Assembly (NCBI GenBank): GCA_028279405.1
Contig: JANQNU010000088.1
Location: 62,001 to 126,000, forward strand
Reading direction: 5' to 3'
Origin: Phycisphaerae bacterium
Lineage (GTDB): Bacteria; Planctomycetota; Phycisphaerae; UBA1845; Fen-1342
Length of the DNA: 64,000 nt
Numbering within the stretch: the first letter of the stretch is position 1; each line of letters starts with the position of its first letter. Below, one piece after another: positions 52,551 through 61,877 of this stretch. Both the position numbers and the translations under genes were made by a program. The notes below the pieces were generated by a model. That model did not search any database. It saw only the letters and a program-made list of their open reading frames with translations, and was not told where the DNA came from.

Positions 52551-54856
52551 GACGGCTGCTCCCAGGTCTGAACGCCTCGCGCCGGGACCGTATCGCGTCT
52601 GCCGAAGACACTGACTGGCAGCTCAGCGCCGCTACGGTTCTGCACGGATACCTGCCGACTGTCGATTTCCACAAACGCGTGCTGCCGCTTCCAGACGACC
52701 GGAAACGCCAGCCGCGACCATTGTGCAGGCAGGCGCGGCTCAAGCGTCAGTACGTCTGCCTGCAACGCGGTGCGCATCCCTGCGAAGCCGAAGATCGCCA
52801 TCATCCAGGTGGCCGCCGCGTTCGCGATATGAATGCCCTCCGCGGCGCCGCCGTCGAGATCGAGGTAGGCCGCGCGCGACCAACAGCGCTGCGCCTCGTC
52901 TTGCAGGCCCAGGCGCAGCGCCACCATCGCGTGCACGCTCGCGGACAATGACGAATCGTGGGTTGTGTACGGAAGGTAGTAGTCCCACGCCTGACGCACT
53001 TGGGCATCGCTGAACTCCTGGGGAAAGAGCCACATGAGCATCAGGACGTCCGCCTGCTTCAACGCCTTCGTGCGATAGAGTCGCTCCTGCGATACCTGCG
53101 CCGCGTATGTCCGGGTACGGTCGAGCCAGGTACGTTCGAAGTCCGGCTCAGCGAGTCGCTCGAACTCTTCGCACTGCAGCACGAGTCCGTCGGACCGTTC
53201 GAGAATCGGCAGATCGTTCGCGATCCGTGTGAACCGGGCTCGCTCCTCGTCGGACGTCGCCAGGCCCAGCGTTACCGCCTGCTGGACCGCAAATCGCACG
53301 AGCCGGTTGGTGTACGCATTGTTGCCGGCCAAGGGAACGAACTCGTCCGGGCCCATCACGCCGAGCAGGCTCGGATGATCGTCGCCGACCCGCTGGTCGA
53401 CCCGCGCCGCCCAATACCGCGCGGTTTCGCCCACGACGGACGCAGCCGTGCTCGCCAACCAGTCCGTTTCGTTGGTTGCTGCTGCGTAGTGGGCCAGTCC
53501 GTACACGACATCGGCCGTGACGTGCAGTTCGTGGTCAGCGTATTGCCAGTTCGGGCAACACTCATTTCCGCGATCGTCTGACTCCCAAGCGTACTTGGCA
53601 CCGGGGTAGCCATAGCGAGCTGCATTCTGTTGCGCGCCGGGAAGCGACTGCACGCGGAACGAAACGAGCGTCCTGGCGCGATCGGGATCGGTGTACAGAT
53701 AGACCGGGAGCAGGTACATCTCCGTATCCCAGAAGAACCGGCCCCAATAGGCCTCACCGGCGTACCCCTTGGCGTCGATCGCCACGCGGGTGTCAGCCGG
53801 GACATGTGCCCGTTGAAGATGGTAGAGCGCAGTGCGCAGCGCACGCTGGTCCCGGGGTTCCCCGTCGACGATCACATCGCACGCGGACCACCGTTGCTCC
53901 CAGGTTTGCGTGTTCGCGGCCAGCGCTTCATCCCACGATTGATCGGATACATCCGCCAACCACTCATCCGCGGATCGCTGCTCCGGATCGCGCGAGGTGG
54001 CAAGCGACGTGCGCTTCTCGAGGGTCACCGTCGCACCGGCCGTCACGCTGATCGATGCGATCAGCCGCGCGCGTCGATCTTCCGCCGCGAAACGCCAGGA
54101 CGCTTCGGATGTGCACGTGACGCGTGACCGGATACCGACACCGTCCCCGACATCCGTCTCGAGCAGGCACTCGAGCATGTCGCGCTCGGGCATGTGGAAC
54201 TCGAGCGAAGCGAAATGGTCGTATCCGTTCGTCGTCACATCGCCGTCGATCGTCGCGGCGAGTTCCAGCGTCACGTCCGCAGACGGCGTGAGCGTCAGCC
54301 GTTGGAAAAAGATGTGCGGGTGAGCGGCACTGGCAAACCGCTCGTAGGTAAGCTCCAGGTCGACACCCTGGACCCGCCATCGCAACGAGCGCGTAAGCAC
54401 GCCGGTTCGGAGATCGAGCGTCCGTTGATGCCCGCTAACGTTCCCGGACACGACATCGAGCGGCGTGCCGCCGACGATCGGCGCCAGCCCGAGAAAACAC
54501 GGCAGATTGACCAACTCCCGCCCGAGCAACGGGTGCTCCCCGAACACGCCGGGAATGTACGTTCCCCATTTCGAGAGCGACTCGCGAAAACGCTCACTCG
54601 TAACGTTCGTCGGCATCCGCCAGTAGCGCAGGTTCTGCGGAGCGTCGGGCAACGGCTCTTCGAGCGCCCCCCGGACGTGATAGTAACCGCTGCCCTGCGC
54701 AAACAACCCTTCGTATGACTTGCATCGATCGAGCTCGAAGCGCTCCTCGACCAGTGACCAGCCGCAATCGTTCGTCACCCGCAATCTCCCGCATCCCGAC
54801 ATCATAGGCCGCGCGCCTTCAGCACGCAGCGTCACGGGCGGCCCCGGCCGTCGCAT
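52547..54856 (-). CDS. GH65 disaccharide phosphorylase (kojibiose/maltose phosphorylase family)
   Basis: Up to 769 aa; ATG 54805/54802 (MMSGCGRLRV) are alternative starts. An N-terminal beta-sandwich is followed by an (alpha/alpha)6 barrel with GEAYWGRFFWDTEM (~367-380), catalytic acid E505 in VMGPDEFVP, and KALKQADVLML for phosphate. Inverting GH65 phosphorylases split alpha-glucosides such as maltose, trehalose or kojibiose with phosphate to beta-glucose-1-phosphate. The specific sugar is not evident. It is coupled to pgmB. Confidence 0.92.
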   Translation of the reverse strand: MRRPGPPVTLRAEGARPMMSGCGRLRVTNDCGWSLVEERFELDRCKSYEGLFAQGSGYYHVRGALEEPLPDAPQNLRYWRMPTNVTSERFRESLSKWGTYIPGVFGEHPLLGRELVNLPCFLGLAPIVGGTPLDVVSGNVSGHQRTLDLRTGVLTRSLRWRVQGVDLELTYERFASAAHPHIFFQRLTLTPSADVTLELAATIDGDVTTNGYDHFASLEFHMPERDMLECLLETDVGDGVGIRSRVTCTSEASWRFAAEDRRARLIASISVTAGATVTLEKRTSLATSRDPEQRSADEWLADVSDQSWDEALAANTQTWEQRWSACDVIVDGEPRDQRALRTALYHLQRAHVPADTRVAIDAKGYAGEAYWGRFFWDTEMYLLPVYLYTDPDRARTLVSFRVQSLPGAQQNAARYGYPGAKYAWESDDRGNECCPNWQYADHELHVTADVVYGLAHYAAATNETDWLASTAASVVGETARYWAARVDQRVGDDHPSLLGVMGPDEFVPLAGNNAYTNRLVRFAVQQAVTLGLATSDEERARFTRIANDLPILERSDGLVLQCEEFERLAEPDFERTWLDRTRTYAAQVSQERLYRTKALKQADVLMLMWLFPQEFSDAQVRQAWDYYLPYTTHDSSLSASVHAMVALRLGLQDEAQRCWSRAAYLDLDGGAAEGIHIANAAATWMMAIFGFAGMRTALQADVLTLEPRLPAQWSRLAFPVVWKRQHAFVEIDSRQVSVQNRSGAELPVSVFGRRDTVPARGVQTWEQPS

Positions 54857-54874
54857 CGGCGAGTCCGTCGGTTG

Positions 54875-55297
54875 TCAGATATCCACAATGAACGTGGCGG
54901 TCCAACCCTCGACCACCTTCTCGACTGTGAGCTCGTGATACGTCACGGCCTTCACCTCACGCTGAAGCTCGCTACGGCCGAGGTCCAACGGCGCCAAACT
55001 GACCCGTGCTTCCAATCCAGACTCTTCGAAGCGAATCAGGGCCACGTCGGCTGCGACTCGTTGTCGCAACTCGAACTCATCGAGGAGGCGTGCCAGCAAA
55101 TCGCGCAACGCATCAGCTCGCGAATCCGCGTCGATGATCCACAGATCGTCCGCAACGGTCGCGCTCCCGGCTGCGACCGTCCCGATCGTTGCATAGAAGC
55201 CCTGGACGGCCTGCGTCACCAGTTCGCCGAGGTCGGGCGCCGTCGCGCGGACGCCGAGGTCGGCAGTGTGATCGAACAGCACGAACTTATTCGTCAT
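54875..55297 (-). CDS. Archease
   Basis: 140 aa. It opens NKFVLFDHTADLGVRA (the Asp-His-Thr-Ala-Asp block binds metal), continues LLARLLDEFELRQRV and ends AVTYHELTVEKVVEGWTATFIVDI, the family C-terminus. Archease speeds guanylylation of the RNA ligase RtcB and lets it turn over. No rtcB is in the window. It heads the minus-strand run, 18 bp before the GH65 gene. Confidence 0.93.
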   Translation of the reverse strand: MTNKFVLFDHTADLGVRATAPDLGELVTQAVQGFYATIGTVAAGSATVADDLWIIDADSRADALRDLLARLLDEFELRQRVAADVALIRFEESGLEARVSLAPLDLGRSELQREVKAVTYHELTVEKVVEGWTATFIVDI

Positions 55298-55633
55298 CGA
55301 AGCCGCTCAGGATGATTGGCGTGCGAACGAGCAGTCGCACGTCGCGCCCGCTCCGCAAGCATCGCCGGGTCCATGAAACGCACGCGGATGGTAAGCGCAC
55401 AACCGCCCCTTGAGAAGGATCAAATCCCTGTAATTCCAGCACAAAATCGCGATTGCAAGCAGTCGTTCTCTGGAGGAACGGCCATCGGCCAGCCGCTGAT
55501 ACGATCGCTACCGTTACCTACCGATAACGAACGATGCAGCAATACGGACCGTTGCGAAGAAGCGACTGAGCGCAATCAGACAAGGCCGACCCGTACACGG
55601 TTGGGCGTCATCGCGTCGGTTTGAAAGCCATCG
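55298..55633. other. Intergenic region between archease and GT2 genes
   Basis: 336 bp between divergent genes, so it must hold both promoters. No convincing -35/-10 pair, repeat of the island type or ORF with family features was found. It is somewhat less GC-rich than its surroundings. Confidence 0.5.
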
Positions 55634-56449
55634 ATGAAATCGCTACATTCGCGTGGCTCGGCAGAATCCTCACCAACCGGAGACGCACGCGTGGTCGATC
55701 TCACATCGAATGTTCCACGACCACCGCTGGAGCCGTTATCCCTGACGATCTTCTTCCCTTGCTACAACGAGGAGGCCAACGTCGAACGCGTTACGCGCCA
55801 GGCGGTCGACGTGGGTCGCACGATCGCGCCCGAACTCGAGGTCATCATCGTCAACGATGGAAGCAAGGACCGCACGGCCGAGCGGGCCGACGCGCTCGCC
55901 GACGAGATTCCCGAGGTGCGAGCCGTCCACAACAACCCAAACCGGGGGTACGGCGGCGCCCTGCAACGCGGGTTTCGTGAGGCAACAAAGAACTGGGTTT
56001 TCTACACCGATGGTGACGGCCAGTTTGACATGACCGAGATCGATAAGCTCCTGCCGCTACTGGAAACGCACGACATCGTGTCATGCTACCGGATGAACCG
56101 CCAGGACCCGCTCATTCGCAAGCTGAACGCCGGCGCATGGTGTGCGCTGGTCAATCGACTGTTCAGGTTCCGGCTGCGCGACGTGGATTGCGCGTTCAAA
56201 ATCTATCCCCGCTCGTTGTTCGACCGGATCACGATGAAGAGCACCGGGGCGCTGATCGACACCGAGATCCTGGCCAAAGCGCATAACCTGGGCTACCGCA
56301 TCGGCCAACTCGGCGTGCACCACTATCCCCGCACGGCGGGAACGCAGACGGGTGCCAACTTACGGGTGATCCTGCGTGCCTTTCGCGAGTTGTTCAGCCT
56401 GTACCGCAACATCCGCAACGAAGGCAACAGCGACGCGCTGCCCTCGTGA
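55634..56449 (+). CDS. Family 2 glycosyltransferase (DPM1/polyprenyl-phosphate type)
   Basis: 271 aa. The GT-A fold has LTIFFPCYNEEANVERV, VIIVNDGSKDRTAERAD, NRGYGGALQRGF, the metal site FYTDGDGQFDMTEI and YRMNRQDPLIRK. No C-terminal transmembrane pair was seen, though the end (VILRAFRELFSLYRNI) is amphipathic. It likely transfers a hexose from a nucleotide sugar to a polyprenyl phosphate or a growing glycan. The first ~35 residues are low complexity, so a later start is possible. Confidence 0.88.
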   Translation: MKSLHSRGSAESSPTGDARVVDLTSNVPRPPLEPLSLTIFFPCYNEEANVERVTRQAVDVGRTIAPELEVIIVNDGSKDRTAERADALADEIPEVRAVHNNPNRGYGGALQRGFREATKNWVFYTDGDGQFDMTEIDKLLPLLETHDIVSCYRMNRQDPLIRKLNAGAWCALVNRLFRFRLRDVDCAFKIYPRSLFDRITMKSTGALIDTEILAKAHNLGYRIGQLGVHHYPRTAGTQTGANLRVILRAFRELFSLYRNIRNEGNSDALPS

Positions 56450-56479
56450 CGGCGCAAGCGGAGCTGGGCGTTCCTTGAA

Positions 56480-56870
56480 AGGAGCGCACCCGACCACTGG
56501 CGCGCACGCCGCCCCGGGCGCCAGTGCGAGCCGCGAGCGCAAGCGAGCGGTCGAGTGGTAGCTTGCGACCAGTGTTCTGGGGGTGCTTGTGCTGGATTCG
56601 CTAAATCCACTAAGCAACTTGACTAAACGCACGTTCCAACCACTGGCGGACAAGCCGCCAGTGCCACCCGGAGAGTGAGCGTCTTGCAAGGACAGGCGGC
56701 GTAGACGCCTGCCTCATCCTGGCAGCTTGCTGCCAGGGCGAGATGCCAGTAGCACCGGACCGCTCGCTTGCGCTCGCGGCTCGCTGTGCTTGGTGTTTGG
56801 TTCGCGCAAGGGCCGGTGGCGTAGACACGGGCCTCGCAAAGGGAGCTTGCTCCCCCCCGGGGAGCGCAAG
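56480..56870. repeat. Repeat island 5 (family B copy and covarying hairpins)
   Basis: A partial family B element spans ~56555-56669 with hairpin CACTGGCGG/loop ACAAG (56641-56663). Hairpins with loop GCGTAGA lie at 56693-56711 (stem CAGGCG) and 56812-56832 (stem GCCGGTG/CACGGGC, one mismatch). TT-loop hairpins follow each: CCTGGCAGC (56718-56736) and GGGAGC (56841-56854). The GC motif occurs at 56528-56553 and, in the opposite sense, 56757-56785. No gene lies in 56450-56898. Confidence 0.7.
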
Positions 56871-56898
56871 CGACGGGATCACGACGCGCCCCGTAAAG

Positions 56899-58677
56899 CT
56901 ACCCGCCGATGACCAGTGCGACGAACCCGTTGATGTCGCCGACAGTGACGACACCGTCGTCGTTGATGTCGCCGTTGAAGGACGAGCAGTCGGGGAACTG
57001 CTGACGGTATGCGTCCGGGTCGGTCAGCGCGAGTACGAACGGGTTGATGTCGCCGACACTGACGGCACCGTCACAGTTCAGGTCGCCAGGCAGGGCCAGA
57101 ATGCGATCGAGCGCGGCCAGCACGTCGAGCTTTCCGAACCCCCATACCGGATTCGGCACCGCACCGGTGAACGCATCGTTGCGGGCCGTTGCGCGCAGCA
57201 CGCTACGCACATCGTCGGCGGTGAGATTCGGGTCCGCCTCAAGCATGAGCGCTACCGCCCCGACGACGATCGGCGCCGCCCCACTCGTCGCACCGAACCG
57301 CCCGTACCAGCCGCTGCCGTCCTGGATCAGGTTGAACTCGAACGTCCGCCACCACGACTGCTGCCCGAACGCAGCGAAGACGTTGTGCCCGGGCGCAGCG
57401 ATGTCGACCCCGGGCGTGCGCCCGTCGCGCGTCGGCCCGTCCGACGAGAACGCCCAGCTCTCTCCAATTCCGCCCTCGTTTCCCACGAACCGCTCGATAC
57501 CGCTCAAGTCGCGGTAGCGATCGTTCAGCACGTAGGCCCCGACCACGATCGCGGAGCGAGTGGCCGAATAGTCGGTCAGTCGGCCCGGTGCAAGGTGACT
57601 GGTCAACGCGAGCACGTTCGGCAACTGGCCGTGGTAGAGATCGAAGCGCCCTGCGGTCGGCGTCGTGCCTCGGAGCGTGACTGTACCGGGACCAATATGG
57701 CCCGTGATCCGAATCCAGATCGCACGGTCTGGTCCGTTGGACCGCCAAGGATAGAACGCCGACCCGGGCGCATACTGAATGATGAATATTCCATCCTGGT
57801 TGCGGGAGCCGCTCGGACCAACAGGCCCCACACTCGTTCCATCGTTGAATGCGACGGTTACCTCGGCGGGTGCCGCGCCCGTATACCAGACGGACAGAAA
57901 CGCGGTGGCGGCGCTCGTCTTCGTGAACGCGACGGTGGTGTCGTTGACGTCGTAATCGGCCGCGGCGTGGGTGGGCAGGTTGCCCTCATCGCCAGAAGGA
58001 CTGACGTAGATCCGCCCGGGGCGGTCCGCGCCGAACACTTGGTCGATCTTTCGGCTCACGGCGGATGTGCCGTCGATCGGGCCCCACTGCGTACCACTAT
58101 TGATGATGCCGACGCAGGGCCGATCAAGCAGGTTCAGCTTGGCGTCGAGCCAATCGAGCGCATCGTCGATGCAACCCTGGAAGGCGGCCTCCGCCGACTG
58201 GTCCCCGTGTGCCGGCGCGCCTTCGGAGACCATTTTGACGACGATCAGGTCCGCTTCCGGTGCCAGGCCGGCGTATCGCCCGTTTGCGAAAGCGCGCCCG
58301 TTACCCGCAGCCGCCCCCGCAGTAGGCGTACCGTGTCCGACGGCGTCGCGAAATGGGAGGTCGGTGCCGTTCTCAAGGGCCTGGTCGATTTGGGCCGCGC
58401 TGTACTCGACTGGTGCGGGATTGCCGGGGCAGCCGTTCTGGCCCGTCATGTCGAGCATCCAGAGGATCCGCGTGGTGCCATCGGGGTGCCGAAAGTCGGG
58501 ATGTCGCCAATCGATGCCGCGATCCAGGACCGCAACAACGACGCCTGCCCCGCTGACGCCGTATCGCTGCATGGCGAGGTCGGCGCGGGTCTCCTCCCAG
58601 AGCGGGTTCTGTCCACGACCGAACCCGACCGCGCCCAAACCGATCCACAACGCCAATATAACATACAAATGGCGCAT
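56899..58677 (-). CDS. Secreted subtilisin-like (S8) peptidase with C-terminal dockerin-like module
   Basis: 592 aa from ATG 58677 (GAGGAGG 6 nt upstream). A signal peptide (MRHLYVILALWIGLGAVGFG) is followed by the S8 domain with Asp in VAVLDRGIDWRHPDF, His in DAVGHGTPTAGAAAG and Ser in GATSGAAPIVVGAVALM, interrupted by a ~200-residue insert. The last ~65 residues form two Ca-binding dockerin-like repeats (GDLNCDGAVSVGDINPFVLA and GDINDDGVVTVGDINGFVAL). The dockerin probably anchors the protease to a cell-surface partner, inferred from the family. Confidence 0.92.
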   Translation of the reverse strand: MRHLYVILALWIGLGAVGFGRGQNPLWEETRADLAMQRYGVSGAGVVVAVLDRGIDWRHPDFRHPDGTTRILWMLDMTGQNGCPGNPAPVEYSAAQIDQALENGTDLPFRDAVGHGTPTAGAAAGNGRAFANGRYAGLAPEADLIVVKMVSEGAPAHGDQSAEAAFQGCIDDALDWLDAKLNLLDRPCVGIINSGTQWGPIDGTSAVSRKIDQVFGADRPGRIYVSPSGDEGNLPTHAAADYDVNDTTVAFTKTSAATAFLSVWYTGAAPAEVTVAFNDGTSVGPVGPSGSRNQDGIFIIQYAPGSAFYPWRSNGPDRAIWIRITGHIGPGTVTLRGTTPTAGRFDLYHGQLPNVLALTSHLAPGRLTDYSATRSAIVVGAYVLNDRYRDLSGIERFVGNEGGIGESWAFSSDGPTRDGRTPGVDIAAPGHNVFAAFGQQSWWRTFEFNLIQDGSGWYGRFGATSGAAPIVVGAVALMLEADPNLTADDVRSVLRATARNDAFTGAVPNPVWGFGKLDVLAALDRILALPGDLNCDGAVSVGDINPFVLALTDPDAYRQQFPDCSSFNGDINDDGVVTVGDINGFVALVIGG

Positions 58678-58807
58678 CCGTCGCCTCCTCGGATCTACTT
58701 CGTTGCCCGCGTTGTTCAGCATACCCAGGGACAAGCGGATCGATCCAGCCATTCCGCATGGAACCCGCTTAACGTCCGAGAAATGATGGAGTGATTGGTC
58801 GGCGCGC

Positions 58808-59335
58808 TTAGTTCGGCTCGTCGCCGAGTTGTACGGGCTCGGCAGACTCGCGCCACTTGTACTGGAACTCTTCGGCCCGCGCCAGGATGCCGAGGAATTG
58901 GCCGCCGGGAACGTAGCCGTACTCGGAGAGCGGGCTTGCGATCTCGAGGTAGTTCAGTTCACGCCACGCATAGCGGCCCATCCCGGTCAACAACCAGTTG
59001 GCGCCGCCGCGAATGTCGCACGCACGGCAGATCATATGGCCGACCGCCGATCGATTCAGCGCGTCGTCCGGCCCATAGTCCCAGTCGCCAATGACCTTGC
59101 CCTCACGCAGGGTTGCGGTGAGCGCATCGAAGTCGCCTTCGAACACTTGCTTCTTCCAGAGAATATGAGTTGCCCGGTACCCCGCTTCGGCGGTGATGAA
59201 CGGCAATTGCTGGATATAGACCATCAGCGGCGCGTTCCCGTCCGCCGGCGGCGGTTCGGCAACCTGCACCGTCACGCGCTGGCAACCGCTCAGCAGCAGG
59301 AAAACACACGGGACGATCAGCAGCCGTGAATTCAT
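58808..59335 (-). CDS. Outer-membrane/periplasmic lipoprotein, unknown function
   Basis: 175 aa. The N-terminus MNSRLLIVPCVFLLLSGC has a good lipobox (LLSGC, Cys18). The mature domain has no known motif; two Cys (HMICRACDIRGG) may form a disulfide or bind metal. It begins one base after the beta-barrel gene ends, so the pair is one transcript, suggesting that the lipoprotein works with the barrel. Confidence 0.8.
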   Translation of the reverse strand: MNSRLLIVPCVFLLLSGCQRVTVQVAEPPPADGNAPLMVYIQQLPFITAEAGYRATHILWKKQVFEGDFDALTATLREGKVIGDWDYGPDDALNRSAVGHMICRACDIRGGANWLLTGMGRYAWRELNYLEIASPLSEYGYVPGGQFLGILARAEEFQYKWRESAEPVQLGDEPN

Positions 59336-59336
59336 A

Positions 59337-60740
59337 TCAGAAGCTCCACGTCAACCCGGTGAACAGGAAGTGCCGCGAGTCGTCGTCGGTGTAGGCGCTC
59401 CCAGGGAAGAAGGTGCCCCAGCGGAACGTCCACGATAGGTCGGACGCGAACCGCCAGTTCAGGTAGTAGTCCATCTCCCAGCCGACATAGCCGTTTCGCC
59501 GGTCGGCGGTGAAGTCGCTGATGGCGCCGCCGCTCTGGTTCTTGTGATACACGAAGAAATCCGCCCCCACTTCGAAATCCTTGAACAACTCGTGCTCGGC
59601 GAACGGCACACACGAGCCTGACAGCTTGAGGATGTGGATGTTGCTGAGCGCGGGAGCGAGCGCGAGGCCCGTGTTGCGGAAACCAAAGGCATTGAAGCTG
59701 GAGTCATGCCGGTCGCCGCGATTGCCGCCGGCAGCGTTGGTCGGGCTGAAGCGCCGATTGCCGTCGCCGCTGGCAAACATGTACTCGAACGCCGCCCGCG
59801 GTCGGGTGGGTGCGTCCCACAGATACTCGACGCCCGCATCCCAGCCGTAAGCCTCCACAACATTTCGGCGGAGGAACATGCCGTCGCCGAAGCTACGCCC
59901 CGACTCCCAGACACCCTCGACCCAATAGTTGAGGTTGCGGGCAATCTCGCCGCGCGAACCCGCACCAAAATAGAACGTGTCGTACGAGTAGTTCTGGAAC
60001 AGGTCCTTTGGCCGCTCGTCGGTCTTATCGTTGTTCCATAGAGCGTACACGAACGGCTCATGCCGCGCGAGTCCGGCGTACGAAAGCTGAACGCCGTAGA
60101 AGTGCCGGTGGCTGTGCGTGTCGACGGCGTCGCTGCGATCGATGTTGGGGAAACTGGGGATCGATTTGCCGAAGACGCCCATGATCCGCAAGTCGTCGAG
60201 CCGGCCGTGCAGCGTGACGGCGTCGATCGGACGGTCAAACGCGTAACCGGTACCGAAGATTACCGGCTGGCGCCCGGCACGAATGATGAGGTTGTTCGGG
60301 TTACCGTCGTCGCTGTCGCCGCCGAATGCCTTCCGAAAGTCGATCTGATACCAGACGCGGTCGAAATCGGGCCCGTCCCAATCCTGTCGGCGATCGATCT
60401 CGTCACCGAACTCGAACTCGGTGTATCGCAAACGCGTCCGAGCAAAGATCTCGTGCGCGCCGTTGTCGATACTGAGTCGCGTCCAAAGGGAGATCGCTGG
60501 CCGCTGGACCTGCCGCGATCCCTGGATCCCGTCGTCGAAGTTGAAGTAGTAGTACTCCAGCCACCCGCCCCACTGCCAATCGAGGATCGACTCGACGGGA
60601 GCCAGATCCAGCCGATCGGTGGCCAGCTTGTCATCGATCACGCGTTGCTGCTGGAGCAGGCTGTCGGGGGTGATCTGTCCGAAGGCGGCGCCGCTGAGCG
60701 CAACGATCGAAACGCCGATGGTCGCCAGTCGCTGTCGCAT
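59337..60740 (-). CDS. AlgE-like outer-membrane beta-barrel (alginate-export family)
   Basis: 467 aa from ATG 60740 (AGGA 7 nt upstream). A signal peptide (MRQRLATIGVSIVALSGAAF) is followed by alternating aromatic strands (GGWLEYYYFNFD, YFGAGSRGEIARNLNYWVEGVWE, GWEMDYYLNWRFASDLSWTF). The protein ends in Phe (LFTGLTWSF), the sorting signal for barrel insertion. The pattern fits the alginate-export/OprE-type porins. The substrate is unknown. Confidence 0.82.
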   Translation of the reverse strand: MRQRLATIGVSIVALSGAAFGQITPDSLLQQQRVIDDKLATDRLDLAPVESILDWQWGGWLEYYYFNFDDGIQGSRQVQRPAISLWTRLSIDNGAHEIFARTRLRYTEFEFGDEIDRRQDWDGPDFDRVWYQIDFRKAFGGDSDDGNPNNLIIRAGRQPVIFGTGYAFDRPIDAVTLHGRLDDLRIMGVFGKSIPSFPNIDRSDAVDTHSHRHFYGVQLSYAGLARHEPFVYALWNNDKTDERPKDLFQNYSYDTFYFGAGSRGEIARNLNYWVEGVWESGRSFGDGMFLRRNVVEAYGWDAGVEYLWDAPTRPRAAFEYMFASGDGNRRFSPTNAAGGNRGDRHDSSFNAFGFRNTGLALAPALSNIHILKLSGSCVPFAEHELFKDFEVGADFFVYHKNQSGGAISDFTADRRNGYVGWEMDYYLNWRFASDLSWTFRWGTFFPGSAYTDDDSRHFLFTGLTWSF

Positions 60741-60907
60741 GAGGTGTCCTGATTCGTCCGAATCGTGTCCGTGGCGACGGTGCGGGACCGCACGCACCAT
60801 CCGCCGCGCCGGGCGAGCGGCCCGGTCGCAACCAGGCACGGCGTCGTTAGAATGATCGCGGCGCGTCCTGCTGTCAATTGTGCTCTAGGCCCTTTCGGAG
60901 GCCCACG

Positions 60908-61519
60908 GTGCTCGAGATCGAATTGAAGTTCCGGATTGACGACCCCGCCGCGTTGCGCGACGCGCTCCGTCGCCGAAGTGGAACGGACGCGCCGACGGTC
61001 GCCGAAGAGAACTGGATTCTCGACGATGCCCAGGGGTCGTTGTGGCGCAGCGATCGCGGACTACGCGTTCGGCGAACGCGCGCCGCCAGCGGCGACACGA
61101 TCGTCACCCTCACCGTTAAAGGCGCGCGTGAACGGTTGGGCGCGTTGAAGAAGCGCGAGGAACGGGAGGTGGCAGTCTCGAGCAAAGAAACCGAGCCGAT
61201 GCTCGCGCTGCTGGCGCTGCTTGGGTATCAACCGCGCGTCATCTTCGAGAAACGCCGGGCAACATACGAGTTCGATGACTGCACCGTCTGCCTGGACGAG
61301 ATCCCGCGACTGGGACACTGGCTCGAGATCGAAGGGCCGTCGGAATCTGCCGTGCGCGCGTTGCAGGAGCAGCTCGAACTACCAAACACGGCCATCGAGT
61401 CAGAGACGTACGTCGGCCTGGCCACAGGCGCGGTCGCCCCGAACGCAGACGGTTGCCACGTGCTGCGGTTCGACGATCGTGACCCATCATTGATGCGCGA
61501 GACTCCCACCCCGCCCTAG
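60908..61519 (+). CDS. CYTH-domain protein (CyaB/ThTPase-like)
   Basis: 203 aa from GTG 60908 (GGAGG 6 nt upstream). It opens VLEIELKFRID with the EXEXK signature that binds metal and triphosphate. Supporting charged strands are LRVRRTRAASGDTIVTLTVKG, KREEREVAV, RVIFEKRRATYEF and CLDEIPRLGHWLEIEGP. CYTH enzymes act on triphosphates (class IV adenylyl cyclase, thiamine or inorganic triphosphatase); a triphosphatase is likely. It is divergent from the barrel gene. Confidence 0.9.
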   Translation: MLEIELKFRIDDPAALRDALRRRSGTDAPTVAEENWILDDAQGSLWRSDRGLRVRRTRAASGDTIVTLTVKGARERLGALKKREEREVAVSSKETEPMLALLALLGYQPRVIFEKRRATYEFDDCTVCLDEIPRLGHWLEIEGPSESAVRALQEQLELPNTAIESETYVGLATGAVAPNADGCHVLRFDDRDPSLMRETPTPP

Positions 61520-61539
61520 ATTTGGGGGCGCTCTTGCCG

Positions 61540-61756
61540 GGGCAGGCCGCGCAGACGCCTGCCTCATCCTGGCAGCTTGCTGCCCAGACGAGACGCCCGC
61601 TCCATCCTGGTTTGTTGGACGTCATAGCGGATTGACCGCTCGCTCGCGCTCGCGGCTCGCCGTGGCCGGTGTCTGACCCATTCCAAGGAACGCACCCTAC
61701 AGACACTTGATGAACGCACGTTCCCAACACTGGCGGACAAGCCGCCAGTGCCACCC
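61540..61756. repeat. Repeat island 6 (hairpins and family B right end)
   Basis: In order: stem CAGGC with loop region GCGCAGA (61543-61561), GGCAGC with a TT loop (61571-61584), the GC motif (~61636-61660), then AACGCACGTTCC and the family B right hairpin CACTGGCGG/ACAAG (61728-61750) ending CCAGTGCCACC. The rest of 61520-61877 has only the SD of the next gene. Confidence 0.65.
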
Positions 61757-61877
61757 AAGCCGTCCCGCCCCGGTTCTACTTCCGGATATTCTGGCGTATC
61801 ATCGCGCCGTGCGGGACGATTCCTGCAAACGGCGCTCGGCGCATCACAGACCTGAACAAAATCCCGAGGGAGGCGAA

